A DNA stretch of 64,000 nucleotides from Aminobacter ciceronei (lineage in GTDB: Bacteria > Pseudomonadota > Alphaproteobacteria > Rhizobiales > Rhizobiaceae). Of the stretch, positions 1 through 8,212 are shown in pieces. The stretch covers positions 62,001 to 126,000 of the forward strand of contig NZ_JACJHY010000010.1 in assembly GCF_014138625.1 (NCBI RefSeq), given 5' to 3'. The position numbers and the translations under genes were made by a program. How positions within the stretch are numbered: the first letter of the stretch is position 1; the number at the start of each line of letters is the position of its first letter. Under the pieces are notes generated by a model, which was given only the letters and a program-made list of their open reading frames with translations, searched no databases and was not told where the DNA came from.

Positions 1-1
1 C

Positions 2-79
2 GGCGCAGTAGATCAGTTCCCGGAACAGTTTGGGTTCCTCAGCGAGTGGTTTGGCGGCCACAGCGCGCCGGCCCACTGA
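2..79 (+). CDS. 3' end of an unrecognised protein (partial)
   Basis: Only the last 25 codons lie in the window, ending GGHSAPAH and a TGA at 77-79. The frame is inferred because it is open from the window edge and is followed 16 bases later by a strong terminator hairpin. The tail is rich in aromatic residues (FGFLSEWFGG). It is too short to name a family, and no function is proposed. Confidence 0.4.
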   Translation, partial: GAVDQFPEQFGFLSEWFGGHSAPAH

Positions 80-95
80 GCCGCAGCAACAGACC

Positions 96-126
96 AAAAA
101 GGGCCGGAGTTTTTCCGGCCCTTTTT
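96..126 (+). terminator. Rho-independent terminator
   Basis: A perfect 12-bp stem (AAAAAGGGCCGG pairing with CCGGCCCTTTTT) encloses a 7-base loop, and the 3' arm ends in five T. It sits just after the partial gene ending at 79. The A-rich 5' arm would let it work on the other strand too. Confidence 0.85.
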
Positions 127-278
127 GCATGTGGCGATCAGCCGGTTTGCTTGGGCCCCGATCTGTGCTATTGCGCCGCCCGAATTGAGCTCTTTTCAGA
201 GCCGACAGATCGACACATCAACAGATTTCCGGGCCGGACCTCATGGGTTACCGGCCCGCGTCCATTGGAAACCTGCCT

Positions 279-1595
279 ATGTCAGCAGCACCCCGCGTCA
301 GCTTCGTCAGCCTCGGATGCCCGAAGGCGCTTGTCGATTCCGAACGCATCCTCACCCAGCTCCGCGCCGAAGGTTATGAGATCGCCCGCCAGCACGACGG
401 CGCCGACCTGGTCGTGGTCAACACCTGCGGCTTCCTCGATTCCGCCCGCACCGAGTCGCTGGACGCCATCGGCACGGCAATGAAGGAGAACGGCAAGGTC
501 ATCGTAACCGGCTGCATGGGCGCCACGCCCGAACTGATCCGAGAGAAGCACCCCAACGTCTTCGCCATCACCGGCCCACAGGCCTATGAAAGCGTCATGG
601 CCGCCGTGCACGAGGCTGCTCCGCCGGCGCACGACCCGTTCACCGACCTTGTGCCGCCTCAGGGCGTCAAGCTGACCCCGCGCCACTACGCCTATCTCAA
701 GATTTCCGAGGGCTGCAACAACCGCTGCACGTTCTGCATCATCCCCGACCTGCGTGGCGACCTTGTCTCGCGCCCTGCCGCCGACGTGCTGCGCGAAGCC
801 GAAAAGCTGGCCAATGCCGGCGTCAAGGAACTGCTCGTCATCTCCCAGGATACCAGCGCCTACGGCATCGACGTGAAATATGCGACCAGCGTCTGGAAGG
901 AGCGCGAGGTCCGCGCCAAGTTCCTCGACCTGTCGCAGGAACTGGGCGAACTCGGCATCTGGGTGCGCATGCATTATGTCTATCCTTACCCGCATGTCGC
1001 CGACGTCATCCCGCTGATGGCCGAGGGCAAAATCCTTCCTTATCTCGACATCCCCTTCCAGCACGCCTCGCCGCGGGTTCTGAAAAACATGCGCCGTCCG
1101 GCCCATGGCGAAAAGGCGCTCGAGCGCATCCGCGGCTGGCGTGACGTCTGCCCTGACCTCGCCATCCGCTCGACTTTCATCGTCGGCTTCCCCGGTGAAA
1201 CAGAGGAAGACTTCGAAATGCTGCTCGACTGGATCGACGAGGCCAAGATCGACCGCGCCGGCTGCTTCAAATACGAGCCGGTCAAGGGCGCGCGTTCCAA
1301 CGACCTCGGCCTCGAACAGATCCCCGAGGAGGTCAAGGAAGCCCGTTGGCATCGCTTCATGCAGCGCCAGCAGAAGATTTCGGCCGCCGCGCAGGCACGG
1401 AAAGTGGGCAAGCGCCTGCCCGTCATCATCGACGAGGCCAACGGCACGTCGGCCAAGGGCCGCACCAAGTACGACGCGCCCGAGATCGACGGTTCGGTCC
1501 ATATCCAGTCGCGCCGTCCGCTGCGCGTCGGCGACATCGTCACCGTCAAGGTCGATCGCTCCGATCCATACGATCTCTACGGCACCGCTGTCTGA
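279..1595 (+). CDS. rimO: Ribosomal protein S12 methylthiotransferase RimO
   Basis: Radical-SAM enzyme that adds a methylthio group to the conserved aspartate of ribosomal protein S12 in the cytoplasm. The 438-residue protein has three N-terminal cysteines for one iron-sulfur cluster (about residues 14, 50 and 79) and the radical-SAM motif CNNRCTFC at about 146-153. It ends with a TRAM-like region ([28 protein letters not shown]). I chose the ATG at 279, giving [18 protein letters not shown], because family members begin close to the first cysteine motif. An in-frame ATG at 243 would add 12 unlikely residues. It is a housekeeping gene followed by its own terminator and is not part of the catabolic island. 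Confidence 0.95.
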   Translation: MSAAPRVSFVSLGCPKALVDSERILTQLRAEGYEIARQHDGADLVVVNTCGFLDSARTESLDAIGTAMKENGKVIVTGCMGATPELIREKHPNVFAITGPQAYESVMAAVHEAAPPAHDPFTDLVPPQGVKLTPRHYAYLKISEGCNNRCTFCIIPDLRGDLVSRPAADVLREAEKLANAGVKELLVISQDTSAYGIDVKYATSVWKEREVRAKFLDLSQELGELGIWVRMHYVYPYPHVADVIPLMAEGKILPYLDIPFQHASPRVLKNMRRPAHGEKALERIRGWRDVCPDLAIRSTFIVGFPGETEEDFEMLLDWIDEAKIDRAGCFKYEPVKGARSNDLGLEQIPEEVKEARWHRFMQRQQKISAAAQARKVGKRLPVIIDEANGTSAKGRTKYDAPEIDGSVHIQSRRPLRVGDIVTVKVDRSDPYDLYGTAV

Positions 1596-1604
1596 CACCT
1601 CTCC

Positions 1605-1636
1605 AGGGGCCGCAGCATGCGGCCCCTTTCTTTTGG
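1605..1636 (+). terminator. Rho-independent terminator of rimO
   Basis: A 10-bp stem (AGGGGCCGCA with TGCGGCCCCT) with a 3-base loop is followed by TTCTTTT. It lies 10 bases after the rimO stop codon. Confidence 0.85.
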
Positions 1637-1662
1637 CCGACACGCAGCCGAATTATCCCCGC

Positions 1663-1682
1663 GCTAGTCCGTATGACGGATG
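1663..1682 (+). promoter_or_regulatory. Degenerate copy of the island dyad upstream of the MFS gene
   Basis: GCTAGTCC-GTAT-GACGGATG keeps the distal half-site (7 of 8 against GTTAGTCC) and the proximal GATG end, but the inner part of the right arm is changed. It lies 82 bp before the ATG at 1765. It is a weaker match than the other copies and may be fortuitous. Confidence 0.35.
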
Positions 1683-1764
1683 ATCTTTCCCGGCACCGGT
1701 TCGATCTGGTGACAGGCACTCTGCCGCTCAGGCGCCTGCCATCGATCGAGCCGGGGCCAGCATC

Positions 1765-3015
1765 ATGACATCAGACCGAGAAGACCAGCAGCCCGGCCTC
1801 ATGAGCGAGCGGCGCGTGACCATCGTCGGTGCGGTGCTAGCCGGTCTCGGTCCCGCCTCGCTGTCGCTGTTCACGCCGGCCATGCCCGAAATCGTTCATG
1901 CCTTCGGCACCACCGAAGAGGCGGTGAAGATGACGCTCGGGCTGTATTTCGCCGGCTTCGCCCTCACCCAGCTGGTGTGTGGTCCTCTCTCCGACGGATA
2001 TGGCCGCAAGCCGGTGACGTTGGCCTTTCTCGGCATCTACCTTCTCGGCAGCCTGGGCGCGCTGGTCGCGCCCTCCATCGACGTGCTGATCCTGTCGCGG
2101 CTGTTGCAGGGCGCGGGCGCGGCAGTCGGGCTGTCTTTGTCGCGCGCGATCGTGCGCGACCTCTTTGCCCACGAGCAATCAGCACGCATCCTCAACCTGA
2201 TCACGCTGATCCTGGCGCTGGCGCCGGCCATCGCGCCGACAGTCGGCGGTCTGGTCATGGAAGTCGCCGGCTGGCATGCCATCTTCTCGATCATGTTCCT
2301 GATGGGCGTGGCGTCGTTGCTGACGGTCCGTTTCGCGCTGGTCGAAACCGTCGAGCGCGACCCGAGCCGGGTGCGGCTGGGCGCCGTCATGAAAACCTAT
2401 CGCAATTTGCTCGGCAGCGGCTATTTCCTGTTCTCCAGCCTCGTCATCGCCGGCACCCTGGGCGCCTACTACACCCAGGCGACCGTCCTGCCCTTCATCC
2501 TGATGGATCGGCTGGGGCTGACGCCGGCGCAGTTCGGCCTCGCGATGCTGTTCCAGTCGGCCAGCTTCATTTCCGGCTCGCTTGTCATGCGCAGTCTCAT
2601 CCCACGTTATGGTGCCTATCGTATGGTGCCCGTCGGCCTGGGGATCAGCAGCCTCGGGGCTGCTGCCATGGCGGTCTTGCTCGGACTGTACGAGCCAACC
2701 TTCCTGTCGGTCGCGCTGCCCATGGCCATGTTCGTTCTAGGCAATTCATTCGTCATGCCGGCAATGTCTGCCGCGACTGTCGCCGCCTTCCCCGACAGTG
2801 CCGGGGCCGCCTCCTCGCTGAGCGGGTTCCTGCAGATGGGCAGTGGCCTCCTGGGCACTGTCGTCGCCGGTATCCTCGGCGATGCGATGCTGGGCATGTC
2901 CGTCGTCGTGCCGTTGATGGCACTGGGGGCCGTGCTCGCTTGGCTGGCCTGGCGCAAGCTGCCGGAGCCTGCCCTTGCGCGGGCCGTCGTCACCAGGAAG
3001 GCACCGCCGCGCTGA
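1765..3015 (+). CDS. MFS transporter, Bcr/CflA drug-export type
   Basis: Inner-membrane major facilitator protein of 416 residues with about 12 hydrophobic segments. The first segment carries LGPASLSLFTPAMPEI, typical of the Bcr/CflA subfamily. The loop between helices 2 and 3 carries the MFS signature GPLSDGYGRKP, and an RLLQGAGAAVGL motif follows. Members usually export drugs or metabolites by proton antiport; the substrate here is unknown. The start could be 1765 or the ATG at 1801 (MSERRVTIVG), which fits the family length better. It lies between rimO and the island, and a degenerate dyad upstream hints that it may be co-regulated with the island. Confidence 0.85.
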   Translation: MTSDREDQQPGLMSERRVTIVGAVLAGLGPASLSLFTPAMPEIVHAFGTTEEAVKMTLGLYFAGFALTQLVCGPLSDGYGRKPVTLAFLGIYLLGSLGALVAPSIDVLILSRLLQGAGAAVGLSLSRAIVRDLFAHEQSARILNLITLILALAPAIAPTVGGLVMEVAGWHAIFSIMFLMGVASLLTVRFALVETVERDPSRVRLGAVMKTYRNLLGSGYFLFSSLVIAGTLGAYYTQATVLPFILMDRLGLTPAQFGLAMLFQSASFISGSLVMRSLIPRYGAYRMVPVGLGISSLGAAAMAVLLGLYEPTFLSVALPMAMFVLGNSFVMPAMSAATVAAFPDSAGAASSLSGFLQMGSGLLGTVVAGILGDAMLGMSVVVPLMALGAVLAWLAWRKLPEPALARAVVTRKAPPR

Positions 3016-3029
3016 AGCATGCGTCTTTT

Positions 3030-3045
3030 GTTAGCTCTCGCTAAC
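3030..3045. repeat. Perfect short inverted repeat before the operator
   Basis: GTTAGC-TCTC-GCTAAC is a perfect 6-bp inverted repeat with a 4-base spacer, 15 bases after the MFS stop and 23 bases before the perfect dyad. It has no T-tract on either strand. Its arms resemble the outer part (TTAG/CTAA) of the island dyad, so it may be a shortened relative of the operator. Confidence 0.5.
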
Positions 3046-3068
3046 GAATTCGGAAGCTCCTCCCCCTC

Positions 3069-3088
3069 CATCGTCCAAGCGGACGATG
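3069..3088. promoter_or_regulatory. Perfect copy of the island dyad (operator) for the binding-protein gene
   Basis: CATCGTCC-AAGC-GGACGATG is an exact 8-bp inverted repeat with a 4-base spacer, the only fully symmetric copy in the window. It ends 55 bp before the ATG at 3144. Confidence 0.75.
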
Positions 3089-3143
3089 TTTCGGACACAT
3101 GGCCGTGACTGTTTGTCGGTCGAAGTAAGCGGAGGAGAAACGC

Positions 3144-4361
3144 ATGAACTTCCAATGGAATGGTTCCATTACGCGTCGCACTGCCATCGGAATGGTGTCG
3201 GTGGCAGCCCTTGCCTTGTCGGCAGGTATTTCGCAGGCACAGGAGGTCGTCAAGATCGGCGGCATCATGTCGATGACCGGCGGCGGCGCCTCGATCGGCA
3301 AGACCGCCGAAGTGGGCTGGAAGCTGGCCATCGAAGACATCAATGCCGCCGGCGGCATTCTCGGCAAGAAGGCCGAGCTGGTTCTCGGCGACACCATGAC
3401 TGACCCGACCCATGCCGTTGCCGAAGTGCGTCGCCTGATCGAGAACGAAAAGGTCGAGGCGCTCGTCGGCCCGGCAACCAGCCAGGAAACCATTCCGGTC
3501 GTTCCTGTGGCGAGCGAAAAGAAGATCGCCCAGGTTTCTTCTGCTGCCTCGACTCAGCTGACGCCCGAAGCTGGTCCGTTCCACTTCTCGGGCTCGGTCA
3601 CTGGTCTCAATCAGATGAAGCCGAACATCGACTTCGCCATCGACGTGCTGAAGCTCAAGAAGCTGGCGCTGATTTCGGACAATGGCGGCATGTCCAAGGC
3701 TGCCGTGGTCGAGATCGTCGACTACCTCAAGTCGAAGGGCGTCGAGCCGACCGCGGTGCAGGAGTTCGCCTTCCGCACCGAAGACATGACCCCGCAGCTG
3801 TTCCAGATGCGCAGCTCGGGCGCCGAAGCGATCCTTCTGATCAACTCGATCGGCGACGACTCGCGCAAGCTGCTCGAAAACCGCGCCGACATCGGCTGGG
3901 ACGTGCCGGTTCTGGCCAACCAGACGATGACCAACTACGCCGTCGGCAACGTCGCAGTGGTCGGCGAAGACGCCTTCAAGGACGTCTACAGCGTGCAGTT
4001 CGTCGGCATGACCTATTGCCCGAGCGACCCAGTCGGCGAAAACGCCTTCGCCAAGTTCGCCAAGCGCGCAAAGGAACAGGTCGCCGACGTCGACCGCATG
4101 GGCGGTGCCTCGGCGCTGATCCCGTACTACATCCAGCCGATCGTGCTGGCGGCTGCCATCAACGGTTCGGGCAAGACCGACGGCGAGTCGGTCGCTGCCT
4201 GGCTGCAGGCCAATGCCGCGTCCGTCCAGATGCTCACCGGCCCGATCCAGGCGAGCGGCAAAAGCCACTTCCTGCCGGCGCCCGAGTCGATCAAGGTGGT
4301 CAAGAACCCCTACAAGCCGCGCGAAGACGGTCTGGTCGAGCGCGCCGACTGCGGCGCCTGA
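3144..4361 (+). CDS. ABC transporter substrate-binding protein, Liv/HAAT type (orphan)
   Basis: Periplasmic solute-binding protein of 405 residues of the branched-chain amino acid/amide (type 1 peripheral) family. The N-terminus has a twin arginine (residues 11-12), a hydrophobic stretch and a probable cleavage near SQA-QE at about 32-33. The mature part starts VVKIGGIMSMTGGGASIG, the usual HAAT opening. An excellent ribosome site (GGAGGAGAAACGC) fixes the start. No permease or ATPase genes adjoin it. It closely resembles the protein at 43176-44384, sharing EFAFRTEDMTPQLF and the end LVERADC. From its operator I infer uptake of a steroid-derived acid rather than an amino acid; that is not shown by the sequence. 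Confidence 0.88.
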   Translation: MNFQWNGSITRRTAIGMVSVAALALSAGISQAQEVVKIGGIMSMTGGGASIGKTAEVGWKLAIEDINAAGGILGKKAELVLGDTMTDPTHAVAEVRRLIENEKVEALVGPATSQETIPVVPVASEKKIAQVSSAASTQLTPEAGPFHFSGSVTGLNQMKPNIDFAIDVLKLKKLALISDNGGMSKAAVVEIVDYLKSKGVEPTAVQEFAFRTEDMTPQLFQMRSSGAEAILLINSIGDDSRKLLENRADIGWDVPVLANQTMTNYAVGNVAVVGEDAFKDVYSVQFVGMTYCPSDPVGENAFAKFAKRAKEQVADVDRMGGASALIPYYIQPIVLAAAINGSGKTDGESVAAWLQANAASVQMLTGPIQASGKSHFLPAPESIKVVKNPYKPREDGLVERADCGA

Positions 4362-4386
4362 TTTCCTTCTTCATCTGCTGAACGTG

Positions 4387-4420
4387 CGGGCCGGGTCGCA
4401 AGATCCGGCCCGTTTCGTTT
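4387..4420 (+). terminator. Terminator after the binding-protein gene
   Basis: An 8-bp stem (CGGGCCGG with CCGGCCCG) with a 10-base loop is followed by TTTCGTTT. It starts 26 bases after the stop at 4361. Confidence 0.7.
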
Positions 4421-4495
4421 GCACTCTGCCCAAGACTTGTCCACCACTGACACCATGTCAAAAATTCTACGCAACGCATTTCGAATTTGACGACG

Positions 4496-4511
4496 TGTCA
4501 ATTTAATGACA
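4496..4511. promoter_or_regulatory. Inverted repeat, possible operator
   Basis: TGTCA-ATTTAA-TGACA is a perfect 5-bp dyad with an AT-rich spacer in the leader of the LuxR-type gene. It is short, so chance is possible, but its place in an AT-rich promoter-like stretch makes it a candidate binding site. Confidence 0.35.
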
Positions 4512-4553
4512 TAACTGTCGACATTAATCATTTCGCATTCGGGAGGAAGCGCG

Positions 4554-4640
4554 ATGACCGGTTCGAGCCTACGCAGCATGACAACTGGATCGTCGTCCGT
4601 CCGGCATCTTGCCCGACGAGGTTTCCTCCCGCCGTCCTGA
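4554..4640 (+). CDS. Possible small leader ORF (28 codons)
   Basis: An ATG at 4554 is preceded by a near-ideal ribosome site (GGGAGGAAG, 5 bases before the ATG). It opens a 28-codon frame beginning MTGSSLRSMTTG, rich in Ser, Thr and Arg, and stopping at 4640. It lies 127 bases before the LuxR-type gene, in another frame. It could be a leader peptide or an independent small protein. There is no homology evidence, and the strong Shine-Dalgarno is the only support. Confidence 0.3.
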   Translation: MTGSSLRSMTTGSSSVRHLARRGFLPPS

Positions 4641-4767
4641 TCGGCTGACGCCGGGCCGATACCAGGCCCTCGCCAATACAATCGAACTCATGACCTCCTG
4701 GCATGCACCGCGCAGCCGGGAACCGGTCCCGCACGCCCCCGTGCGGCGGATTTTGGGAGCTCCTGCA

Positions 4768-5835
4768 ATGACTTTTCACGCCAGATCGATCGTCGAATTC
4801 GGCCATTTCCTCAACCGCGTCTCTGACAGCCTGATGAACGGCAAGCCGCTGCGCACCCCGCTCGAGCTGATCCGCGAGCAGTTCGACGCCTATGCCGCGG
4901 TGCTGGTGATCGAGGACCGCCTGCGCACCGGCGAGACCTACTACGCCTTTACCGAGATCGACGAGATGATGACCGACACGGCAGGCGCGGCCCTCACTCG
5001 CCCGGCGCAGCTCGCTTATCTCTCCGAACGCTGCCAGCCGATGTCGGCCACCTATGTGCCTACCGACGACACCGCCCGCTACACGCTCTGGGTTTTCCGC
5101 GACCGGTCGGACACCAAGTTCGATGACGATGCAGCCTCGGTCTGCGAAATTCTTGTTTCGCAGTTGGCACGTGGCGTCGAGACGTCCTGGCGCATGGGCG
5201 CCACCGAGGTCGAGCGCCGTCTCTACTCCGACGTCATGGACAAGCTCTACGTCGGTGTCGTCATCCTCGACCATTCCGGCAAGATCGTCCGCGCCTCAGA
5301 CGCGGCGACGCGCCTGCTCGAAGCCCGCGACGGCCTGCAGATCCAGGGCAACAAGCTGCGCGCCACCTCGGCCAAGGAGGACCGCGACTTCCAGACTGCG
5401 GTCAAGGCGGCCTTGCAGATGGCAGCCGACGACGCCGGCACGACTTCGCGGGGCCTGTCGCTGACCAAGCAGTCAGGCTCGCGCAATCTCGGCGTCATCG
5501 TCCGCCCGATCCGCGGCAGCAAGGATAACGCCGCCGCTGCCAACTCGGCGGTCGCTGTCTACATCCGCGATCCTGAAGCGAACCCGGAGGTCGAGGGCGA
5601 GCTCGTGCGCCAGCTGTTCGATCTGACGCCTGCGGAAGCCGCGGTCGCCCGCCGACTGACCGCCGGCCTGTCGCTGGAAGATGCCGCCACCTCGCTCGAC
5701 ATCTCCCGCAACACTGCACGTGCCCATCTGCGCTCGATCTTCTCCAAGAGCGGCATCACGCGCCAGACGGAACTGGTCCGGCTGGTGCTGAACAGCGCCG
5801 TCATCCTCGGCCACGGACCGCGCCAGGCGGCCTGA
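4768..5835 (+). CDS. LuxR-family transcriptional regulator (PAS-like sensor, TeiR-like layout)
   Basis: Cytoplasmic DNA-binding regulator of 355 residues. The C-terminal 70 residues, from about 286 (LTPAEAAVARRLTAGLSLEDAA), form a LuxR/NarL-type helix-turn-helix with the recognition helix around SRNTARAHLRSIFSKSG. The middle region (LYVGVVILDHSGKIVRASDAATRLL) looks like a PAS-type ligand fold. There is no receiver domain and no autoinducer domain. I chose the ATG at 4768, preceded by GGGAG; the frame is open further upstream to 4609 without a good ribosome site. The layout recalls TeiR, the LuxR-type steroid regulator of Comamonas. It shares its C-terminus pattern with the regulator at 46453-47586. 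It is a leading candidate to bind the island dyad. Confidence 0.85.
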   Translation: MTFHARSIVEFGHFLNRVSDSLMNGKPLRTPLELIREQFDAYAAVLVIEDRLRTGETYYAFTEIDEMMTDTAGAALTRPAQLAYLSERCQPMSATYVPTDDTARYTLWVFRDRSDTKFDDDAASVCEILVSQLARGVETSWRMGATEVERRLYSDVMDKLYVGVVILDHSGKIVRASDAATRLLEARDGLQIQGNKLRATSAKEDRDFQTAVKAALQMAADDAGTTSRGLSLTKQSGSRNLGVIVRPIRGSKDNAAAANSAVAVYIRDPEANPEVEGELVRQLFDLTPAEAAVARRLTAGLSLEDAATSLDISRNTARAHLRSIFSKSGITRQTELVRLVLNSAVILGHGPRQAA

Positions 5836-5942
5836 CAGGACATCCTCCCAACTCCCTGTCGACCCAAACTGAAAGCGCCGGCGGACACAGTCGCCGGTGC
5901 TTCTTTTTCGTCTGAGCAGATAGAAAGCTTGTCCCCTCGACA

Positions 5943-5970
5943 AGAAAGGCGCCGCGAACGGCGCCTTTCT
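5943..5970. terminator. Bidirectional terminator between convergent genes
   Basis: An 11-bp perfect stem (AGAAAGGCGCC with GGCGCCTTTCT) with loop GCGAAC lies between the LuxR-type gene ending at 5835 and the leftward operon ending at 5973. The arms carry A and T runs, so it can serve both strands. Confidence 0.75.
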
Positions 5971-5972
5971 GG

Positions 5973-7112
5973 TCAGAACAACGATTTCAGCTGTTCCTTG
6001 GCGTAGCCCACCCCTTCGTGGGCCCGGCCTTGCCGGACTTTAAGCGCCCAGGCCGGATCGGCCAATAGCGCCCGCCCGACAGCCAGGATGTCGAACTCGT
6101 TGCGTTCAAGCGGCTTCTGGATCACGTCGAGCGAAGCCGCCTCCGCCGCATTGAGCCCCGGCCGGTCGAGGCCGACGCCGCCGACTGCGATGACCGGCAA
6201 GCCGGTGATCTTCTTCGTCCAGCCGGCGAGCGTCACGTCACCCTCTGCCGCAAAACCCGGCTCCCATATGCGGCGTGTCGAGCAGTGCATGATGCTCACA
6301 CCCGCGTCGACCAGCGGCTCCAGCACCTCTGCCAGTTCGCCAGGCGTTTCGCCAAGCACGGCCTTGTAGTCCTGCTGTTTCCACTGCGAATAGCGGAAGG
6401 AGATCGGGAAGTCGGGGCCGACGCGGCTGCGCATCGCCTCGATCACTTCCACCGCAAAGCGCGTGCGCTCGCGCCGGCTACCGCCGTAGCGGTCGGTTCG
6501 GCGGTTGGACGTCGCCCAGAAGAACTCGTCGATCAGATAGCCATGCGCGCCGTGGATCTCGACGCCGTCGAAGCCAAGCCGCTGCGCCGCATCCGCCGCC
6601 TCGGCATAGGACTCGATCACCTCGAGGATTTCCGTCTCGGTCATCGCCCTGGTGGCTTCCGGATGGCCGGTGAAGGCGTTGGTGTTCTCCGATGGACCGA
6701 CGCCCGGAACACCCGGCTGCGGCGCCATGGCCGAGTTTCGGAAGCTGCCGGTGTGCCAGAGTTGAGGGAATATCTTGCCGCCGGCGGCATGCACTGCAGT
6801 GCGCACTTTGGCCCAGCCGGCCAGTGCCGCTTCGCCGGCGAAAAAAGGCACCCCCTCATAGCTCGGCGCCGTGGGGTGGCCGATATAGGTCGCCTCGGTG
6901 ATGATGAGGCCGACCTGGTTCAGCGCCCTTCGCGAGTAGTAGGCGGACACCTTCTCATGCGGCACGCCGTCGGCGCAGAAATAGCGCGACATCGGCGCCA
7001 TCGCGATGCGATTGGCAAGCTCCAGGGGGCCGATCTTGATTGGCTGGAACAGCTTGTCCGCGATCAGCCGATCCGAAGTCTTCTCAGCGCACACGGTTGC
7101 CACGGATTTCAT
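5973..7112 (-). CDS. Old Yellow Enzyme-type NADH:flavin oxidoreductase
   Basis: FMN-dependent TIM-barrel oxidoreductase of 379 residues, containing only the OYE barrel. Motifs include LANRIAMAPMSR near the FMN site, the conserved FPQLWHTGS strand, the substrate-binding EIHGAHGYLIDEF and the RTDRYGGS signature. It lacks the C-terminal FeS/FAD domains of dienoyl-CoA reductase and of BaiCD/BaiH. I chose the ATG at 7112 (MKSVATVC) with AGAGG before it, giving a 29-base overlap with the upstream SnoaL gene. It is the last gene of the operon. Family members reduce conjugated carbon-carbon double bonds, so reduction or desaturation of a steroid enone is an inference from context. Confidence 0.85.
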   Translation of the reverse strand: MKSVATVCAEKTSDRLIADKLFQPIKIGPLELANRIAMAPMSRYFCADGVPHEKVSAYYSRRALNQVGLIITEATYIGHPTAPSYEGVPFFAGEAALAGWAKVRTAVHAAGGKIFPQLWHTGSFRNSAMAPQPGVPGVGPSENTNAFTGHPEATRAMTETEILEVIESYAEAADAAQRLGFDGVEIHGAHGYLIDEFFWATSNRRTDRYGGSRRERTRFAVEVIEAMRSRVGPDFPISFRYSQWKQQDYKAVLGETPGELAEVLEPLVDAGVSIMHCSTRRIWEPGFAAEGDVTLAGWTKKITGLPVIAVGGVGLDRPGLNAAEAASLDVIQKPLERNEFDILAVGRALLADPAWALKVRQGRAHEGVGYAKEQLKSLF

Positions 7113-7719
7113 TGCCTCTTCGCATGGTTTCAATGAAGGTTTCGAGTGGCGCCGGTTCCGGCAGGGCCTCATCAGGGCCCGAACGCGTCCAGAACTCTTT
7201 CCACGACGGAAACAGCTCATGGAACGAGCCTTCATAGGGCTCGCGGCCCGGCCAGCGCATCTTGCGCGAGCCGACCGGCGGCTTGTTGAGGTCGGTGGCA
7301 TACCAGTAAAGCGGCTGGCGGCGGCGGAAGAACCAGCGGCCGTCGATGCGCTCATAGCGGTCGTAATACATCATCTGCATGATGACCCACTCGGCGCCGC
7401 ATTCGTGCTCGTTCTTGGAATAGACGACGCCCACTGCATTGTCCGCGTCGACGAACTCGATAATGGTCGAGCCGACATGATGCGAGGTGCCGTCGAACTG
7501 CTTGCGCATCGTCTCGTCGAGCCAGTCGCGCAGGGCCGCCCTGCCCGATCTGCCGCCGCCGACCTTGACGTCGGGCGCAAACAGCGAGGCCATCGCATTC
7601 ATGTCGCGCATGTCGAGCGCCAGCGAATATTTGGAAATCAGCTGGCGAATCTCGTCGCGCGACTCGAGCCTGTCCAGTCGCGCCAGGATCTCCGCCTGCG
7701 CGTCACCAGTCTTGTCCAT
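7084..7719 (-). CDS. SnoaL-like / NTF2-fold protein
   Basis: A 211-residue protein with one NTF2-like alpha+beta domain. It opens with a helix, LDRLESRDEIRQLISKYSLALDMRDMNAMASLFAPDV, typical of SnoaL_4-type proteins; the tail after about residue 140 is family-variable. The family includes steroid delta-isomerases, scytalone dehydratase and the bile acid 7-dehydratases BaiE and Hsh2. The ATG at 7719 is preceded by GGAGGTG; a GTG two codons earlier falls on that ribosome site. It is one of five such genes in the window. Exact activity is unknown; isomerisation or dehydration of a steroid intermediate is an inference. Confidence 0.75.
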   Translation of the reverse strand: MDKTGDAQAEILARLDRLESRDEIRQLISKYSLALDMRDMNAMASLFAPDVKVGGGRSGRAALRDWLDETMRKQFDGTSHHVGSTIIEFVDADNAVGVVYSKNEHECGAEWVIMQMMYYDRYERIDGRWFFRRRQPLYWYATDLNKPPVGSRKMRWPGREPYEGSFHELFPSWKEFWTRSGPDEALPEPAPLETFIETMRRGNEIRGNRVR

Positions 7720-7751
7720 TGTCACCTCCGGTGGCCGAAGCGCCGTGCGCC

Positions 7752-8210
7752 TCAGAAGTAGTAGCGGCCGACCATGTCGGCGACGCAGGCCGGCTTGGCC
7801 GAGCCTTCGATCTCAATGGTCACCCGCACCGTCGTCTGCACGGCGTTCCCCGGCAGAAACTCGGCGTTGACCAGTTCGCCCGTCGCCCGCACCTTGGAAT
7901 TGACGGGCACCGGCGCCGGAAAGCGCAGCCGGTCGCAGCCATAGTTGATGCCCATCTTCATGTCCTCCGCCTTGAACAGGTCGGGCAGGAAGCCGTTGAT
8001 CAACGAAAACGTCAGGCAGCCATGCGCAACCGTTCCGCCGAACGGGCCGTCCTTGGCGCGCACCGGATCGACATGGATCCACTGGTGATCACCGGTCGCC
8101 CCGGCGAACATGTCGATGCGCGCCTGGTCGATGGTGAGCCAATCGGTCGATCCGAGGTTCTGGCCGATGGCATCCACTGCCTCGTTGGGCGAGGAGAAGA
8201 CGAGGCCCAT
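7752..8210 (-). CDS. MaoC-like hot-dog dehydratase
   Basis: A 152-residue single hot-dog domain protein of the MaoC/(R)-specific enoyl-CoA hydratase family. It has the catalytic Asp-His pattern (FAGATGDHQWIHVDPVRAK at about 36-54) and the helix region FGGTVAHGCLTFSLINGFLP. It likely hydrates or dehydrates an acyl-CoA thioester in the cytoplasm. It begins 2 bases after the ipdF stop codon, so it is surely co-transcribed with ipdF and echA20. In this setting it may act on a CoA-linked ring C/D or side-chain intermediate; the substrate is not shown by the sequence. Confidence 0.85.
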   Translation of the reverse strand: MGLVFSSPNEAVDAIGQNLGSTDWLTIDQARIDMFAGATGDHQWIHVDPVRAKDGPFGGTVAHGCLTFSLINGFLPDLFKAEDMKMGINYGCDRLRFPAPVPVNSKVRATGELVNAEFLPGNAVQTTVRVTIEIEGSAKPACVADMVGRYYF

Positions 8211-8212
8211 GA

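Larger units (their letters stand above)
4421..4767 (+). other. Leader region of the LuxR-type gene
   Basis: This stretch is noticeably more AT-rich than its neighbours, especially 4450-4540. It contains an inverted repeat TGTCA-N6-TGACA at 4496-4511 and a possible small ORF at 4554-4640. No copy of the island dyad is present. The promoter of the regulator gene probably lies here, which suggests the regulator is not controlled by the dyad. Confidence 0.5.

Noticed and set aside
282-1643. Minus-strand open frame across rimO
   Set aside because: rimO has all radical-SAM motifs on the plus strand; the antisense frame has no recognisable domain.
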